Of a DNA stretch of 64,000 nt, positions 20,974-32,629 are shown one piece after another. Position 1 is the first letter of the stretch. Each line of letters begins with the position of its first letter. The DNA is from Areca catechu (Eukaryota > Streptophyta > Magnoliopsida > Arecales > Arecaceae), in NCBI GenBank assembly GCA_021397845.1, contig JAHSVC010000031.1, forward strand, positions 3,162,001 through 3,226,000, given 5' to 3'. The notes under the pieces were generated by a model. The model was not told the DNA's origin. It made no database searches and worked only from the letters and a program-made list of their open reading frames with translations. Both the position numbers and the translations under genes were made by a program.

Positions 20974-21698
20974 TTGGTGATCCACAACTAGCTTGGAGGG
21001 TTCTGATATCTTTTCCTCGCTCTGGTGTCCTCACCACATAGCCTTCGCTGCATTGTGTAGTTCTTCCTCTGCTTTCTTGAGTGACCAAGATAGAACCAGA
21101 GCTCCCTTTGATTTCTTTCCTCTTGATGTCTTCACTAAGAATCAAGTTCCGGATCTCTTCAAATTTTAGCTTGCTCGAGCCGCATAAACTACTCACTGCT
21201 ATCACAGTTACTCCCCAGCTCTCAAGCATAGAGGATAACAAGATTAGGGCACGGACTTCATCCTCTAAGCTTATATCAACTAAAATCAATTAACTAGTGA
21301 TCAAATTAAATTCATTGATGTGAACGGTTACAGATGCACCTTTGCTCATCTTCAAGTTGAATAGATGATGCATGAGATAAACCTTGTTGGAGGCTGAAGG
21401 TTTCTTGTACATGTTGGATAGTGCTTGCATCAATCCAACTATCATCTTCTCCTCCAGGATATTGAATGCGACATTCCTGGCCATTGTCAGATAGATAACT
21501 TCCAAAGCCAGGCGGTCCAGAAAATCCCAGTCTACTTGTGATATCTCAACAGGTTTCTTCCCCAACAGTGGTAGGAGAAACTTCTTTTGGTACAAATAAT
21601 CCTTGATCTATATCTTCCAGAATCCGAAGTCTTTTCCATCAAACCTATCAATCTTGATTTTTCTTCGTCTCTTGCAATCACTCACACGCGAACCCGAT
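20974..21698 (-). pseudogene. Ty1/copia gag
   Basis: Gag forms the virus-like particle. The minus strand encodes RFDGKDFGFWKIYIKDYLYQ near 21580-21650, then MYQKKFLLPLLGKKP, NVAFNILEEKMIVGLMQALS and KVYLMHHLFNLKMSKGASV (21290-21595), and after a stop KLKFEEIRNLILSEDIKRK and a Ser/Arg-rich tail. This is the UBN2-type copia gag. It lies just downstream of the primer site at 21699 and is separated from its zinc knuckle by the solo LTR. Confidence 0.8.
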
Positions 21699-21710
21699 GC
21701 TCTGATATTA
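21699..21710 (-). other. Decayed primer binding site
   Basis: The minus strand reads TAATATCAGAGC, two changes from the initiator-Met site TGGTATCAGAGC, two bases after the LTR end. Confidence 0.7.
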
Positions 21711-21712
21711 GT

Positions 21713-22638
21713 TGTTAGGATATGGTGCGCAATGGGATGCCGAAAAGTTCACAAAAGAACTAAAAAAGAAAGCCTAAAAATAAATCAAGAATACAAACAC
21801 AAGCAACACACAGGGATTACGTGGTTCGGAGCCTCTTGCTCCTATGTCCATGGCTGCACTGGATCAAATCTCTATTATGAAGAAGAAATACAGGAAGTTA
21901 TTATACTAGAGACCCTTCCTGGATGCAAACCCCAGTCCAATAGGAAGCAAGAAGAATGAATAAATCAATATAGGAGGAACCCTTGCCCTCTACCTTTCTC
22001 TCTCTTCTCCTTATTTCTCTCTTGAAAAACCCTTGGACTACTCTTCTCTGGGTTGCTAAACCTCTCTGGCTCTCTTTTTGTCCCTCTATTGGCCTCTATT
22101 GTTATCTGTTTGTCTTCACGACAACTCTCTGCTATTCCTGATGAAAGGAGAACGAAACCAGTACAAACTGCATCAAAAAACTCATCTCAGAAGTCCAAAA
22201 CAATTAGAAAACATCCCAGGCCATTAGATTTAAGATCAATGCTCAGATCGCGTCAAAATCCGAATAAAAAATCCCATGAGTAAGCCTGATCTTCATCGGA
22301 TCCATCTCAGCCATCCGATCAGGCGATCGGACGGTCTAGATTGGCCCGTGCCATGGACCACGCATGAGCTGTGCGAAACGGCTGGGGAAATGCCTGGTAA
22401 ACGTCCGGGGAATGGCTCTGCAATGACCACCTCTGGCTAGGCTGAGCCCACATGCCCATGTGTGCCCACGTGTGGCCCTGGGCCATTTACCCGCGCACCC
22501 ACGTGCTTGGCCTGCGCGCGTCGGTCTAGGCCAGGCCTAGTCTGGTGGGCCAACCTGCTACTACTTTTTTTTCTTTTCATTTTACTAGTTTTTCTACTGG
22601 GCTTCTGAGCTTGGATGGATATGACTCCACACCCAACA
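21713..22638 (-). mobile_element. 5' LTR of the minus-strand copia element
   Basis: The plus strand starts TGTTAGGATATGG and ends CACCCAACA (926 bp), with TG...CA termini. The primer site lies beside it and gag beyond, so it is the 5' LTR. It contains GTGGTTCGGAGCC followed by GCTCCTATGTCCA at 21821-21851, a block shared with the unrelated LTR at 17171. The 3' LTR is absent from the window part examined. Confidence 0.7.
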
Positions 22639-24656
22639 TAATTGGGCTAGATTCTAGCCATTTAGTTGATAGGTGCATCGACCATCTCAATTTAGTGATT
22701 CCATTAGAAGATGACCTTTTCGCTCTTTAGTAGTTATTTGATCATGACTTTTAGTTTATGCGGAAGCTTGACAATTTATAGCTAGTTTTTGTTACATCTA
22801 ATCCATATTGGATCAATTTGCCTAACTTGGGTTTGACCAAGTGGAGCATAAGGTTTTGATTTGGGACAAGCTAAAATATTATCCTCTTCATCTGCCGATT
22901 GAATCAATTGTTTTATCCTCTTCTTACTAGAAAGATGTAACATCTACTTCATATGAAACCAATGGGCCTTGGGATTCAATCCAATCCAAAATTGGAAGAG
23001 TAGTGGAGGGGGTGGGTGAAGAGGAAGAACAGTTTCTTGTGCGCCTTGTGTCTTCGAAAAATTTGGAACGTAGACCTAAGGTTTGAGTCCTGGTCGGAAA
23101 AGTTGAAACCCGAGCTAATTTTGGGCTAGAATTTGTGCTCAGATTTTGAAAATTCTCGACTACAAGTTCCATCAGAAGAATTTTGATAGGGGATGATACT
23201 TATGTCAGAACCCTTCTTGATGGGATAGGGATTGTATCTTCTGCATGGCGCAAATTCACCGTTGGATTATACAATGATTATTTTGAGATCTATATAAACA
23301 AATAAATTGAAATGCTTTGAAAACTGTGCAGGATGTGATCCAAAGATTGATATTGCGAAAAAAAGATTAATTATTCTTTCATGCAAAAGATTCCAAATTT
23401 CAAGATTTGTATTTTCAAAATTTTAAATAGGGATCCAATGGAACTGCATGGAACCTGCATCTTCTCGGCAAAATACCTCGACTACCACCAAAATACCACC
23501 CTAAAGTTTTTATTCTGCTCCCCCATCCCTTTCATGTTTCTTTTTCTAATTTGGTACATAAATACATGCCTACATGCATGCACACTCATGCACAAACGTG
23601 TGTGTACGTATATATATTATGTATACAAGATTCTTGGCATACTCCGAGGCATTAAATTTAATGACAGTTCATGTTAAACTTGGGCTTGATGCATATGGGG
23701 GCAACCACATGACTAGGGATTTTTTGTAAGATAAATTAGCTGAGGCCTAAAGTATGTTACTCGGGTGTCTTATTGTTGTTGGAGAAAACATTGTTTTTTA
23801 GCAACACATATAGAGTTTCATCTTTCCTAGCGCGTTGCCTCTTTTCAAGTCTGTTCTCAGGAAGCAGACTTTCCTGTGCAAGCATCAAAATAGGTAGTCT
23901 TTAACAAGTTATCCGTTTGTGATGGCGTTATATCACAAGAGCAATAGTCAATTAATACTCTATATTCTTTTAATTTTCATCTATTTAATTTTTAATTTTT
24001 TAAAATTCCTTTTAACTTTTGTATCACCTGGTTTACATGTCTAAAAAAACACCAGTAGTTAAATTGAAGTTCAAAAGATCACTGCTCATGTGAGATATAC
24101 AGGAGGAGAATCTTACTGAGGTCCACATTAAGCAACTACATAACTGTAATTGCCATTACATAATAAGAAAAATATACAGATGTCATTCAACATTGTAATA
24201 GTTTACTTAAATTTTATGATTCAAATATTTGTCTATCAAAAATAATATTTAATTATGACTAGCCACCTGTTAGAAATCTACTGGGCAACAATTTGAGTCA
24301 TGGCTATTGCTGTGGTCAAGGCTAGCTCATAGCATGAGGATCAATTTTCTTTACTGTATGTATGCAAAGTATTATCCACTTTAGTCTATCGACCTCACGG
24401 TTTTGTTTTAAAGATGAACCAAACGGAATGACAGGACCCTCCTATTCCATTCCAAAATGAGCTTCATGTGGAGAAGAAGGATCCATCATATAAGCCAAAG
24501 TTCTCCTTGACTCACAATCGATATGGGATTAAAAAGATCCCTTGCCTTTATGCCCCAATCAAGAGAAAGTTCGGGCTAAGATTGCAGGGGTTTTTCATAG
24601 ATGGTGCCAATGTTGTGGTCAAGACTAGTTCATGGTCATGTGAGGGTCGGTCCCCC
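22639..24656. other. Unassigned sequence left of the CACTA element
   Basis: No conserved domain is found on either strand. An imperfect direct repeat GTGGTCAAG(G/A)CTAG(C/T)TCAT occurs near 24316 and 24616. The frame at 24468-24860 crosses the CACTA terminus and is not a gene. Confidence 0.4.
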
Positions 24657-24659
24657 TTA

Positions 24660-24850
24660 CACAACAAAAAAAGGGTATCCCAACGCTTTTTTCCCGATGC
24701 TAAGGAGGTGCGTCGGGAAGCTACGCCACCGTGCGACGCTTTTGAGAAGCGTTGGCAAAAAATGAAGATTAACGACGCTTTTAAACATCGGCAGGTCATC
24801 GACAGGTCTGCCTTTTATCCCCCCCATATCGAACCTAAACTCATTTCCGC
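24660..24850 (+). repeat. CACTA left terminal inverted repeat and subterminal repeats
   Basis: After the terminus come CCCAACGCTTTTTTCCCGATG, GTGCGACGCTTTTGAGAAGC and AACGACGCTTTTAAACATCGG. The GACGCTTT / AAAGCGTC motifs in both orientations match those at 61870-62290. In En/Spm elements such repeats bind the TNPA protein. Confidence 0.75.
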
Positions 24851-25170
24851 TGTACCTTAAACTCATTTATGCCGCACGCCGCTCCTCTCCGTTTCCCCTC
24901 CTCCAGGATCCCTCCCTCCTTCATCTCTGCGCGCGCCGCTCCTCCATTTCCCCTCCTCTAGGATCGCTCCGTCTTCCTTCATCTCCTCCAAGCTCTCTTC
25001 CAAAACCCATTCCATCATCTTCCCCAACCCCCGGCCCTCCTCGTGCCTCTGGAATCATTTCTCCCCTCTGGTGTGGTCCGTGGAGAGATACCCAAGTGGA
25101 TCCCCTTCCTCAGTGCCAATGTCGAAGTGTTCATCGCCTCCGATCCCGTCTACATCCCCAAGTATCCCTC
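24851..25170 (+). other. Possible captured exon inside the CACTA element
   Basis: A CT-rich, UTR-like stretch with CGCGCGCCGCTCCTCC (24870-25020) precedes an open segment encoding SGVVRGEIPKWIPFLSANV, then EVFIASDPVYIPK (25065-25160), after which the sequence turns AT-rich like an intron. Base composition differs sharply from the CACTA sequence around it. CACTA elements are known to capture host exons. I do not recognise the protein, so host origin is an inference. Confidence 0.35.
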
Positions 25171-25479
25171 TCCGTTGTCTTTTTTTTTAGTGTGTGATCA
25201 TTTGGTGATGCATTTTGTATCTCTTGTAGCCTATAAATTTTCTAATTTTAAATTTTATTTATCAATTATCTGATTTGCAAAATCCCTACGAGTTATTCGG
25301 ATGGAATAATAAAAATAGGATAAATTAGTGTAAATTAATTTATCATGTTCTTATGATGTCCGATGAAATTCATGGATCCCCAATATGTCCATGAATGTTG
25401 TTGGATGTCACAGATGTATGTAAACATAATTATGTATGTCTATGGTTAACATAATTTCTTTGCCTGTGCCAAGTGGGTG

Positions 25480-27007
25480 GATTGCATTTGCTGATATACT
25501 AAAATCTAAGGTCTTAGATGGTGCTAATAATGTAGATTGGAAATAAAGGATTGATATACTTCTAGGTTTTATAGGTATAGGATATTATATATGTTAATCA
25601 ACTCCTACAAATCTCAACTAGTGACTAATCAAGCAGAAGAGATAACCAGCTATAAAGAAGATTTAAGCAAGCACAATAATTAGAAACTATCCATTAATGT
25701 ATCTAATTCTATGTCCTTAATGGACTTAGCAAAACATTGTATGGCTTATTTTTTTATTGAGACAACCAAGGCAATATTTGACAAATTGGAGGCAAAATAT
25801 TGATAGAAATCTAATGCTCATGTTAATAACTTATGGAAAAGGTTCTTTAGAGCTAAATGTGAAGAAGAGGCTGATGTAAGAAAATATTTGATGATATGGT
25901 TGCTATTGTAGATAAATTAGTGTATCATAGAATGAGTTTAGATGAGAAGACTAAAGCATCCATGATTATTAACCCTTACTAAATCATGTAGCTAGGTACG
26001 TAGCAGAATTCTATATCATGGTTACAACTTAATGGAGTTGCCAAGAGGTGCAATATGACTTTACATGATATGGTGAGGCCAATGCTAGCCTTTTCAAATT
26101 TATCTACTTCTTTCTGGAACGAAGCATTTTTCATATTGCAGAAAATATCTTAAATAGAGTACTAGGGAAGTCTGTTGAAAAGACTCTTTATGAACTTTGG
26201 TGTGGAAGGAAACCTAAGCTAAATTATATTAGAATTTGGGGTTTTGTTGCTTATATTCTCATTCCTGATTCTAGTAAAGAAAACCTAAAGTCCAGAACAA
26301 AGAGATGTTTGTTTATTGGTTATCTTGATTTTTCAACAGGATATAGATTGTTTGATCAAGTGGACCAGACCATTGTTGAAAGTAGGCATGTGAAATTTAA
26401 TGAGACAGATTTGATTATACTAAAAATCCTAGCAAAAATTCATATCTTGAAGATGACAGTGACCCTTTTCCATTTGGAATTTATTTGAACCTTGTTGACC
26501 AAGCTCTAGTTGCTTCTCCATATTATATTAAGGATCACCCTGAACCTATAAGAAAGGGAACTTGAAAAAGGAGACCAAGTTCAATTTTTCCTCTTTCAAG
26601 TCTATACATGCTACAAATGAAATTTTGGGTGGATAAGATATACTAAGGACATCTCAAATCCAAAGTTCTATGAAGAAGCTACTATAGATGTGGATGTTGA
26701 AATGAAGAAATTAGCAATACAAGAAATCAATTCAATGCACAAGAATAAAGTGCAGAAACACTTGAATCAGTTAAGCTAGCAAAATATAAGTGAATTTATA
26801 CAAGAAAGAGGAATGCAGAAGGAACATTTGAAAGATTCAAGGCTAGGTTAATAGGGAATGATTTTACTCATCAATATGAGAGAGATTATGATAAAACATT
26901 TTTCCTAGTATCTCAGGTTCAGACTATTAAAGCAATTTTAGCTATAGTTGCTCTTATGACTTGAGTTATTCTAGAAGATTATAAAAACAGCTTTTCTAAA
27001 TGAGAAT
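25480..27007 (+). pseudogene. Ty1/copia element, first part (gag, integrase end, RT start)
   Basis: A degenerate gag (VLDGANNVDWK, later KLEAKYW-like) occupies about 25490-26090. The sequence then jumps to the end of integrase: SVEKTLYELWCGRKPKL, KTKRCLFIGYLDFSTGYRLF-like and VESRHVKF near 26170-26410. The start of reverse transcriptase follows (ARLIGNDFTHQYERDYDKTF near 26840-26910), ending KTAFLNEN at 27007. Protease and the integrase core are deleted. The frame resumes exactly at 53697 after the Tat element. Confidence 0.75.
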
Positions 27008-29520
27008 TGTTACCGACTTATCGCTGTGGCCTGTAGTTGTGAGTTGGTGCCGGACCTCGGTCCCCTTTACTCTCGAATCCTAATGCTCTCGGACCTGCAA
27101 AACAAGGTTAGAGACCCTGGTCGGGGGTTCCGCCGGGGGCACTTCGACGGTCAAGTTAGCGAGCGGTAAAGTGAAACAGATCCACTAAGATGGATCCCTA
27201 CTGGGTCTCCGTGCTTAAAGGAATCTTTTTGTGAGGAGATGAGTGAAAGTGGACAAGAACAAGAGGGATCAGAACTCCAGCTCTTGCGATCGGGCTCGCT
27301 GGATTCGCTCCTACGATTTCCCCTGAGCCTTTGCTGTGAGTCACCTGCTTTTCTCCCTCCATGTGTTTGCCCTTTTGGTTGGTTACCTTCCCCCTCACCG
27401 TTGGTGTCCCTTTGAGGTCGTTGGGTGCTTCGGTACCTCGATCCTACCCCTCTAGGAGCTTTGGAGGTCCACGGTGCTCATTCGTCGTTCCCCAGAGGTC
27501 GCCTCCCTTATGGTTGGAATTAAGTGGCGAGCTTGTCCTGTTCACCGTGTTGTCATAAAAGAGGAAACTTAGCAGGACCTCGATCCATGCTAAGGCACCC
27601 TCGGGCTTGAGGCGTTGACCGTGGCTCTCCCTTTTGGAGTACCAGGTCACCGACCACCGGATCTGTACCTCGATCAGGGTGTCCTTCCTAAATTGGTGTA
27701 AACGAGGATCCATGCACTGTTATAGATCCGGGAACGCTGTACTAAATGCGCCACCCTATGCGTGCCATCCTTAGCAGCATCCTCGGGGCTTGCCCCTCCA
27801 TCCTTCCATGCTCTGTGGAGAGGGCTCAACTTCGATCGAGGTGGACTCGTCTGGAGGCGCCACCTGGCGGAAGGAACAGGGATGCCAGGCTCAAATTCGA
27901 CCGAGGTGGACCTATCTGGGGGTGCCACCTGGCGAAGGAGCAGAGGCAGGCCAACTTCGACCGAGGTGGACCCCGCCTGGGTTGACACCTGGCGAAGGGA
28001 CCGAGGCAAGCTCGACTTCGACAGAGGTGGACTCGTCTTGGGGCACCACCTAGCGAAAGGAGCAGAGATGTCAGGCTCGACTCCAGCCAAGGTGGACTCA
28101 TCTAGGGGTGCCACCTGGTGGAGGAGCAGAGGCAGGCCCACTTCGGTCGAGGTGGACTCGCCTGGGTCGACACCTGGTGATAGGGCAAAGGCAAGCTTGA
28201 CTTCGTCCAAGTTGGACCCATTTAGGGGTGCCACATGGTGGAAGGAGCAGAGGTGCCAGGCTCGACTCTGGCCGAGGTGGACCATCTGGGGGTGCCACCT
28301 GGCGGAGGAGCAAGGGCAGGCCCACTTCGATCGAGGTGGACCCCGCCTGGGTCGATACCTGGCAAAGGGGCACAGGCAAGCTCGACTTCGACCGAGGTAG
28401 ACCAGTGGGGCCGCCCCCTAGCGGAAGGAGTAGAGGTGCCAGGCATGACTCCGACCGAGGTGGACCCATCTAGGGGTGCCACCTGGCGGAGGAGCAGAGG
28501 CAGGCCCACTTTGACCAGGTGGACCCCACCTTGGTGGATACCTGGCGGAGGGGGGTAGAGGCAAGCTCGACTTCAGTCGAGGTGGACCCGTCTAGGGGCT
28601 CGACTCTGGCTGAGGTGGACCCATCTGGGATTGCCACCTAGTGGAGGAGCAGAAGCAAGCCCACTTCGATCGAGGTGGACCCCTCCTGGGCTGCACCTGG
28701 CGAAGGGGTAGAGGCAAGCTCGACTTCAGTCGAGGTGGACCGTCTAGGGGCACCACCTGGCAGAAGGAGCAGAGGTGCCAAGCTCGACACCGATCGAGGT
28801 GGACCCATCTCGGGGTGCCACCTGGCGGAGGAGTAGAGGCAAGCCAACATCAGTCGAGGTGGACCCCTCCTAGGTCGACACCTAGCGAACGGGTAGTGGC
28901 AAGCTCGACTTCGACCAAGGTGGACCCGTCCGGGGTCGCCACCTAGTGGAAGGAGCAGAGATGCTAGGCTTGACTCCAACCGAGGTGGACCCATCTGCTA
29001 CCTAGCGGAGGAGAAGAGGCAGGCCCACTTCGATCGAGATGGACCTTGCATGGGTCGACCCCTGGCGAAGGGGTAGAGGCAAGCTCGACTTCGATCGAGG
29101 TGGACCCGTGTGGGGGCGCCACCTAACGGAAGGAGCAGAGGTGCCAGGCTTGACACTGGCCGAGATGGACCCATCTAGGGGTGCCACCTGGCGGAAGAGT
29201 AGTGGCAGGCCCACTTCGATCGAGGTGGACCCCTTCTAGGTCGACACCTGGCGAAGGGGCAAAGGCAAGCTCGACTTTGATCGAGGTGGACCCGTCTAGG
29301 GGTGCCAACTGGCAGAAGGAGTAGAGACAGCCCACTTCGACCAAGGTGGGCACCTCTGGGTCGACACCTAGCGAAGTGGAAGAGTGCCGAGCTAGGATCG
29401 AGGTGGGCGCGACCACTGGTCAAGCCACCTGGCAAGAGAGCTCATAAGAGAATGCCACATGGCACCGCCTGGTGGCCAACTAGGTTGACGTACGCTCCAT
29501 GTCATCGATCTTCTGTATTA
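27008..29520 (-). mobile_element. Tat element 3' LTR
   Basis: The plus strand starts TGTTACCGACTTATCG and ends CTTCTGTATTA, where the terminal CA has changed to TA. It matches the LTR at 51135 along its length. The polypurine tract adjoins at 29521. It contains the higher-order array at 27838-29410. Confidence 0.88.
27838..29410. repeat. Higher-order tandem array in the Tat 3' LTR
   Basis: Monomers begin GAGGTGGACC and are of three sorts, 60, 61 and 65 bp, in fixed order (starts at 27903, 27963, 28024, 28089, 28149), giving a trimer of about 186 bp repeated some eight times. The sorts differ in endings such as AGGCAGGCCCACTTCGA, AGGCAAGCTCGACTTCG and GTGCCAGGCTCGACTCC. Since 186 is a multiple of three, long frames stay open in several registers; I reject them as proteins. 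Confidence 0.9.
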
Positions 29521-29535
29521 GTTGCCCCCCACTTT
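29521..29535 (-). other. Polypurine tract of the Tat element
   Basis: The minus strand reads AAAGTGGGGGGCAAC directly before the 3' LTR. It would prime plus-strand DNA synthesis. Confidence 0.75.
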
Positions 29536-30028
29536 CAAGTTTTGTCGGAGCACCGTGACAGGGACGTGAGGAGTTAATGCAGAGATGACATGGAAGGACA
29601 GAAATCTTGCACAATAATTGTCCCGATTGCCGCCGCACTGCTTATCGTACCCAAGGTCCAATGTGAGGGTGCCACGTCTGCAAGTTCGACAGGCCATAAT
29701 TGTGCCGTGCTAGACTCGATGTGGATTCCAGTGAACCGAAGTGTCGTTGTCGAGCTTCTCCACACATGGCGCTCATCCGTGGCTCAAGCAAAAAGGGGTT
29801 GTACGATCATTGTTGATTGGTTTTAAAAAGAGGGGAGACTTTCCAAAAATGAGGTATCTTGGCTTTTTCACACCTCGCAGGCGATTGCAACGGTCCTTCT
29901 TCATCTCTCGGGTCACCATTCTTCCACCAAAACATCCTGGTGAGTGCCTTGCGACCCACATTTTTCCCCTGCTTCTTCTCGAATCCTAGTCCTCTTGAAC
30001 CAGACCTTCCTTCGCCTCCTTCTTCTCG

Positions 30029-32255
30029 ATGGCTCCTTCGGGTCATCATTGCCATTTTTCTTCTAACCCGAACGAGGCCGGTCCTTCTCGATCGAGGACT
30101 CCACGTCCTCCACATCGGAGGAGAACTTTTCGATCGATGTCTGGAGGCGATTGCAACCGAGCGGCATAACCATCGGAGTTCCTAGGGCCCTAGAGCTCCT
30201 CCTGTTATTCCTGCCACTATTCCTGTTGTTTCCATCTCTGCCATTATCCCTCAGTGGCAAAGACTCCTTCCGGTCCCTCCAGCTTCACTTTGATGATGAC
30301 CGGAGATGACCTTTCCTGGATTCGGGACATGTATGGGATCCCGGACTGCATCCAGCTTTCGCTCCCAGGGCCGAGGGAGTGAGTGACCTCGAGCAGCCCT
30401 GGCAGAGTCATGTTCTATGAGGACTTCCTTGCCGGGAGTCTTCATTTTTTGCTTCACCCTTTCTTTCTTTCATTCCTTAGCCATTTTTGTCTTGTCCTGG
30501 CCCAGTTGGCTCCTAATGCAGTCCGGGTCATCTTTACCTTTATCGTTTTCTACCATTTTCATGGGTTCGTCACCCTTTTTTTGCTGTTCAGGCCCTCTTT
30601 ACCCTGAAGCATCACTCTATTGATGATGGCTGGTGGTACATCTCTCCCTGGCTTAGGTGCCTCTGGTTTGACCTCCCCATATCAATCAAGGGGTGAAGAG
30701 CAGATTCTTCTTTGTCTCAGTTCGGGACGTTGATTGGGTCTGGAGTGAGCCAGACCGGTCCCCAAACCGAAACTCCCTGGTTGAGCCGGACAACCAGGAG
30801 GTTTATTCTCAACTGCTAGGGGATGTTGTCCATCTCTCGAAGTTCTGCTCTCGGAGCGGAACTTGTTCGATGCGGGGATCAGCCCGATCCGTGCACTAGT
30901 GAGGCCCCGGGTCTCCTTTCTTCTTCTTTCTCTCCCTTTTCGTTTTTTTTTTATGCTGACCTCTTCTCTTTTCAGGGATGAAGTTCTCCATGGAAAGCTG
31001 ATGGAACGGGCCCGGAAGAGAGGTGCTTCAGGCATGGCCCAGGAGACTTCACCGAAAAGGGCCCTCACGGAGATGGACAGGGGCCCAGGCCCACTCCGGG
31101 CTCTGGGCAGAGGGTGGATGATACGGCCTCAGTGCCACCCAAGCAGCAGACTCTCAACGCAGAGGTCGTTGACCTAGATGGAAGCGGGGTGAAGGTGTGA
31201 CCAGTACCTTCTTCGATGGTTATAGCGCCCATCGTTCCGGCGGTGCCGCGACCGTGGTGGCGACCTCGCCGACCATAGCTTCTCAGGCTTGGAGGGACTC
31301 TTGCTCAGCCTTCCTTCGAGCCCCGCCCCGCACCGGGGGTAGGGCTCCCTAGCATTGCCTCCGTCATTCGCGACCAGGGTCTGGCAGAGAAGATGATGGA
31401 GTACGCGGCCCAGCTCAGGACCGCCGCCTGAGGGGTGGCTAGGACTACGTAGCTGCATTGCTCTAGATTTCGCTGATTTTCACAGTAAGTACCCAGCTCT
31501 CCCATTTAATGTATAAGTTGGATCTCTTTGAAAGCCCTAACTTTTCCGTGGTGCAGATAGTGATCGATGTGCTATTACTTCGAGATTCCTCTCATCTTCG
31601 ACGAAGAAGGAAGTCGAAAAGGAGCGAAGACTGGACAAGCTTGCAGCTAATGTGGATGACCTCATGGAGAAGGGGGCTGAGCTGAGGGGGAATAACCAAG
31701 CTCTTCGAGAGGATCTAGCACTATCCAAGGGGTGCATCAGGGAGCTCGAGTCCACCCGGTCTGAGGAAAGGGCTACAACTCAGCATCGCATTGAGGAGGA
31801 TGTAGCAGAGATCTCCCGCCTCACGGGGCAGTCCCGGTCACTGGAGAACCGGGTCAGCGAGGTCTTGGCAGAGCTAAGAGCTGCCAAGGATAAGACCTCC
31901 TACATCACAGCACTGTTGGAGGCCACACAGAAGGAGGCTCAAGAGGTTGTGCCCAATTTTTGGGCCTCACAGCAGTTCAAGGATGAGGTCCACGAGGCTA
32001 TTGTGGACTCATTCTTGAAGGGCTTTAGGGTCTACCGGGAAAGGGTGGCCTCTCTCTTTCTTGAGCTCGACCTGTCGGGGTCATTCTGGGCTGCCCCAAG
32101 GGGGCATGACACAAGGAGCGGCTGGTGCTGCAGTGCAAGGAGCAGCCGGAGCTGCGGCACATGGAGCAGTCAAGGAGATGACTGCCGAGCAACCTTCTTA
32201 GGAGGCGACCGGTGACATTGAGGCTCCCCAGCCAGGGAAGGAGCTGGCGGAGTGA
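30029..32255 (+). pseudogene. Tat antisense ORF with Transposase_28-like domain
   Basis: It runs on the plus strand, opposite to the element's gag-pol, starting about 500 bases from the polypurine tract. Start MAPSGHHCHF at 30029; a Pro/Ser/Arg-rich N-terminus; DLSWIRDMYGIPDCIQL near 30305-30355; VMFYEDFLAGSLHFLLHPF near 30410-30465; LAQLAPNAVRVIFTFIVF near 30500-30550; SRFFFVSVRDVDWVW near 30690-30740. A predicted coiled coil covers 31650-31950, followed by DEVHEAIVDSFLKGF near 31985-32025 and an Ala/Gly-rich tail ending GKELAE-stop. The middle resembles Pfam Transposase_28, whose role is unknown. Several frameshifts and stops break it. Its counterpart lies at 9518-13639. Confidence 0.7.
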
Positions 32256-32629
32256 CCCCAAGCCTGTATTCTAGCATAGGACTTCTTCTTTTTTATTTTT
32301 GGGCCACCCGGTCTGTCAGGTCCCTTTTGCTTGTAAGAATTCCTTGTGCTGGAAATGAAGCTCCTTCTTTTACCTCCCTCACTCTTTTTGTCTTGACTCC
32401 TTTATTCTGCAACTTGTGGATGGTGCATTTGAACTCCTTATCGCTATATATCTTTTGCTGCCTTTTTGCGAGAGCCAAGTCTGTAACACCAATTTGTAGT
32501 TCAACTTGGACTCATTCAAAAACCAGATTTGGGAGACCTCCAGGCTTCATAAGGGAACCTCTGGGGCCTCTGGCTTGTATTTCATAATCTCTGGTGCCGG
32601 GACTTTGATCGTCAGAGCCAAACTCTGTG

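Noticed and set aside
27762..28400. Long plus-strand open frame (212 residues) and others on both strands in 27.7-29.4 kb
   Set aside because: They arise because the 186-bp tandem unit is a multiple of three and poor in stops. Translations are repetitive (STSTEVDPSG-like) and open in several registers on both strands.
27838..29410. Possible CRISPR-like array because of regular spacing
   Set aside because: Repeats are contiguous and imperfect, without unique spacers, in a plant LTR.
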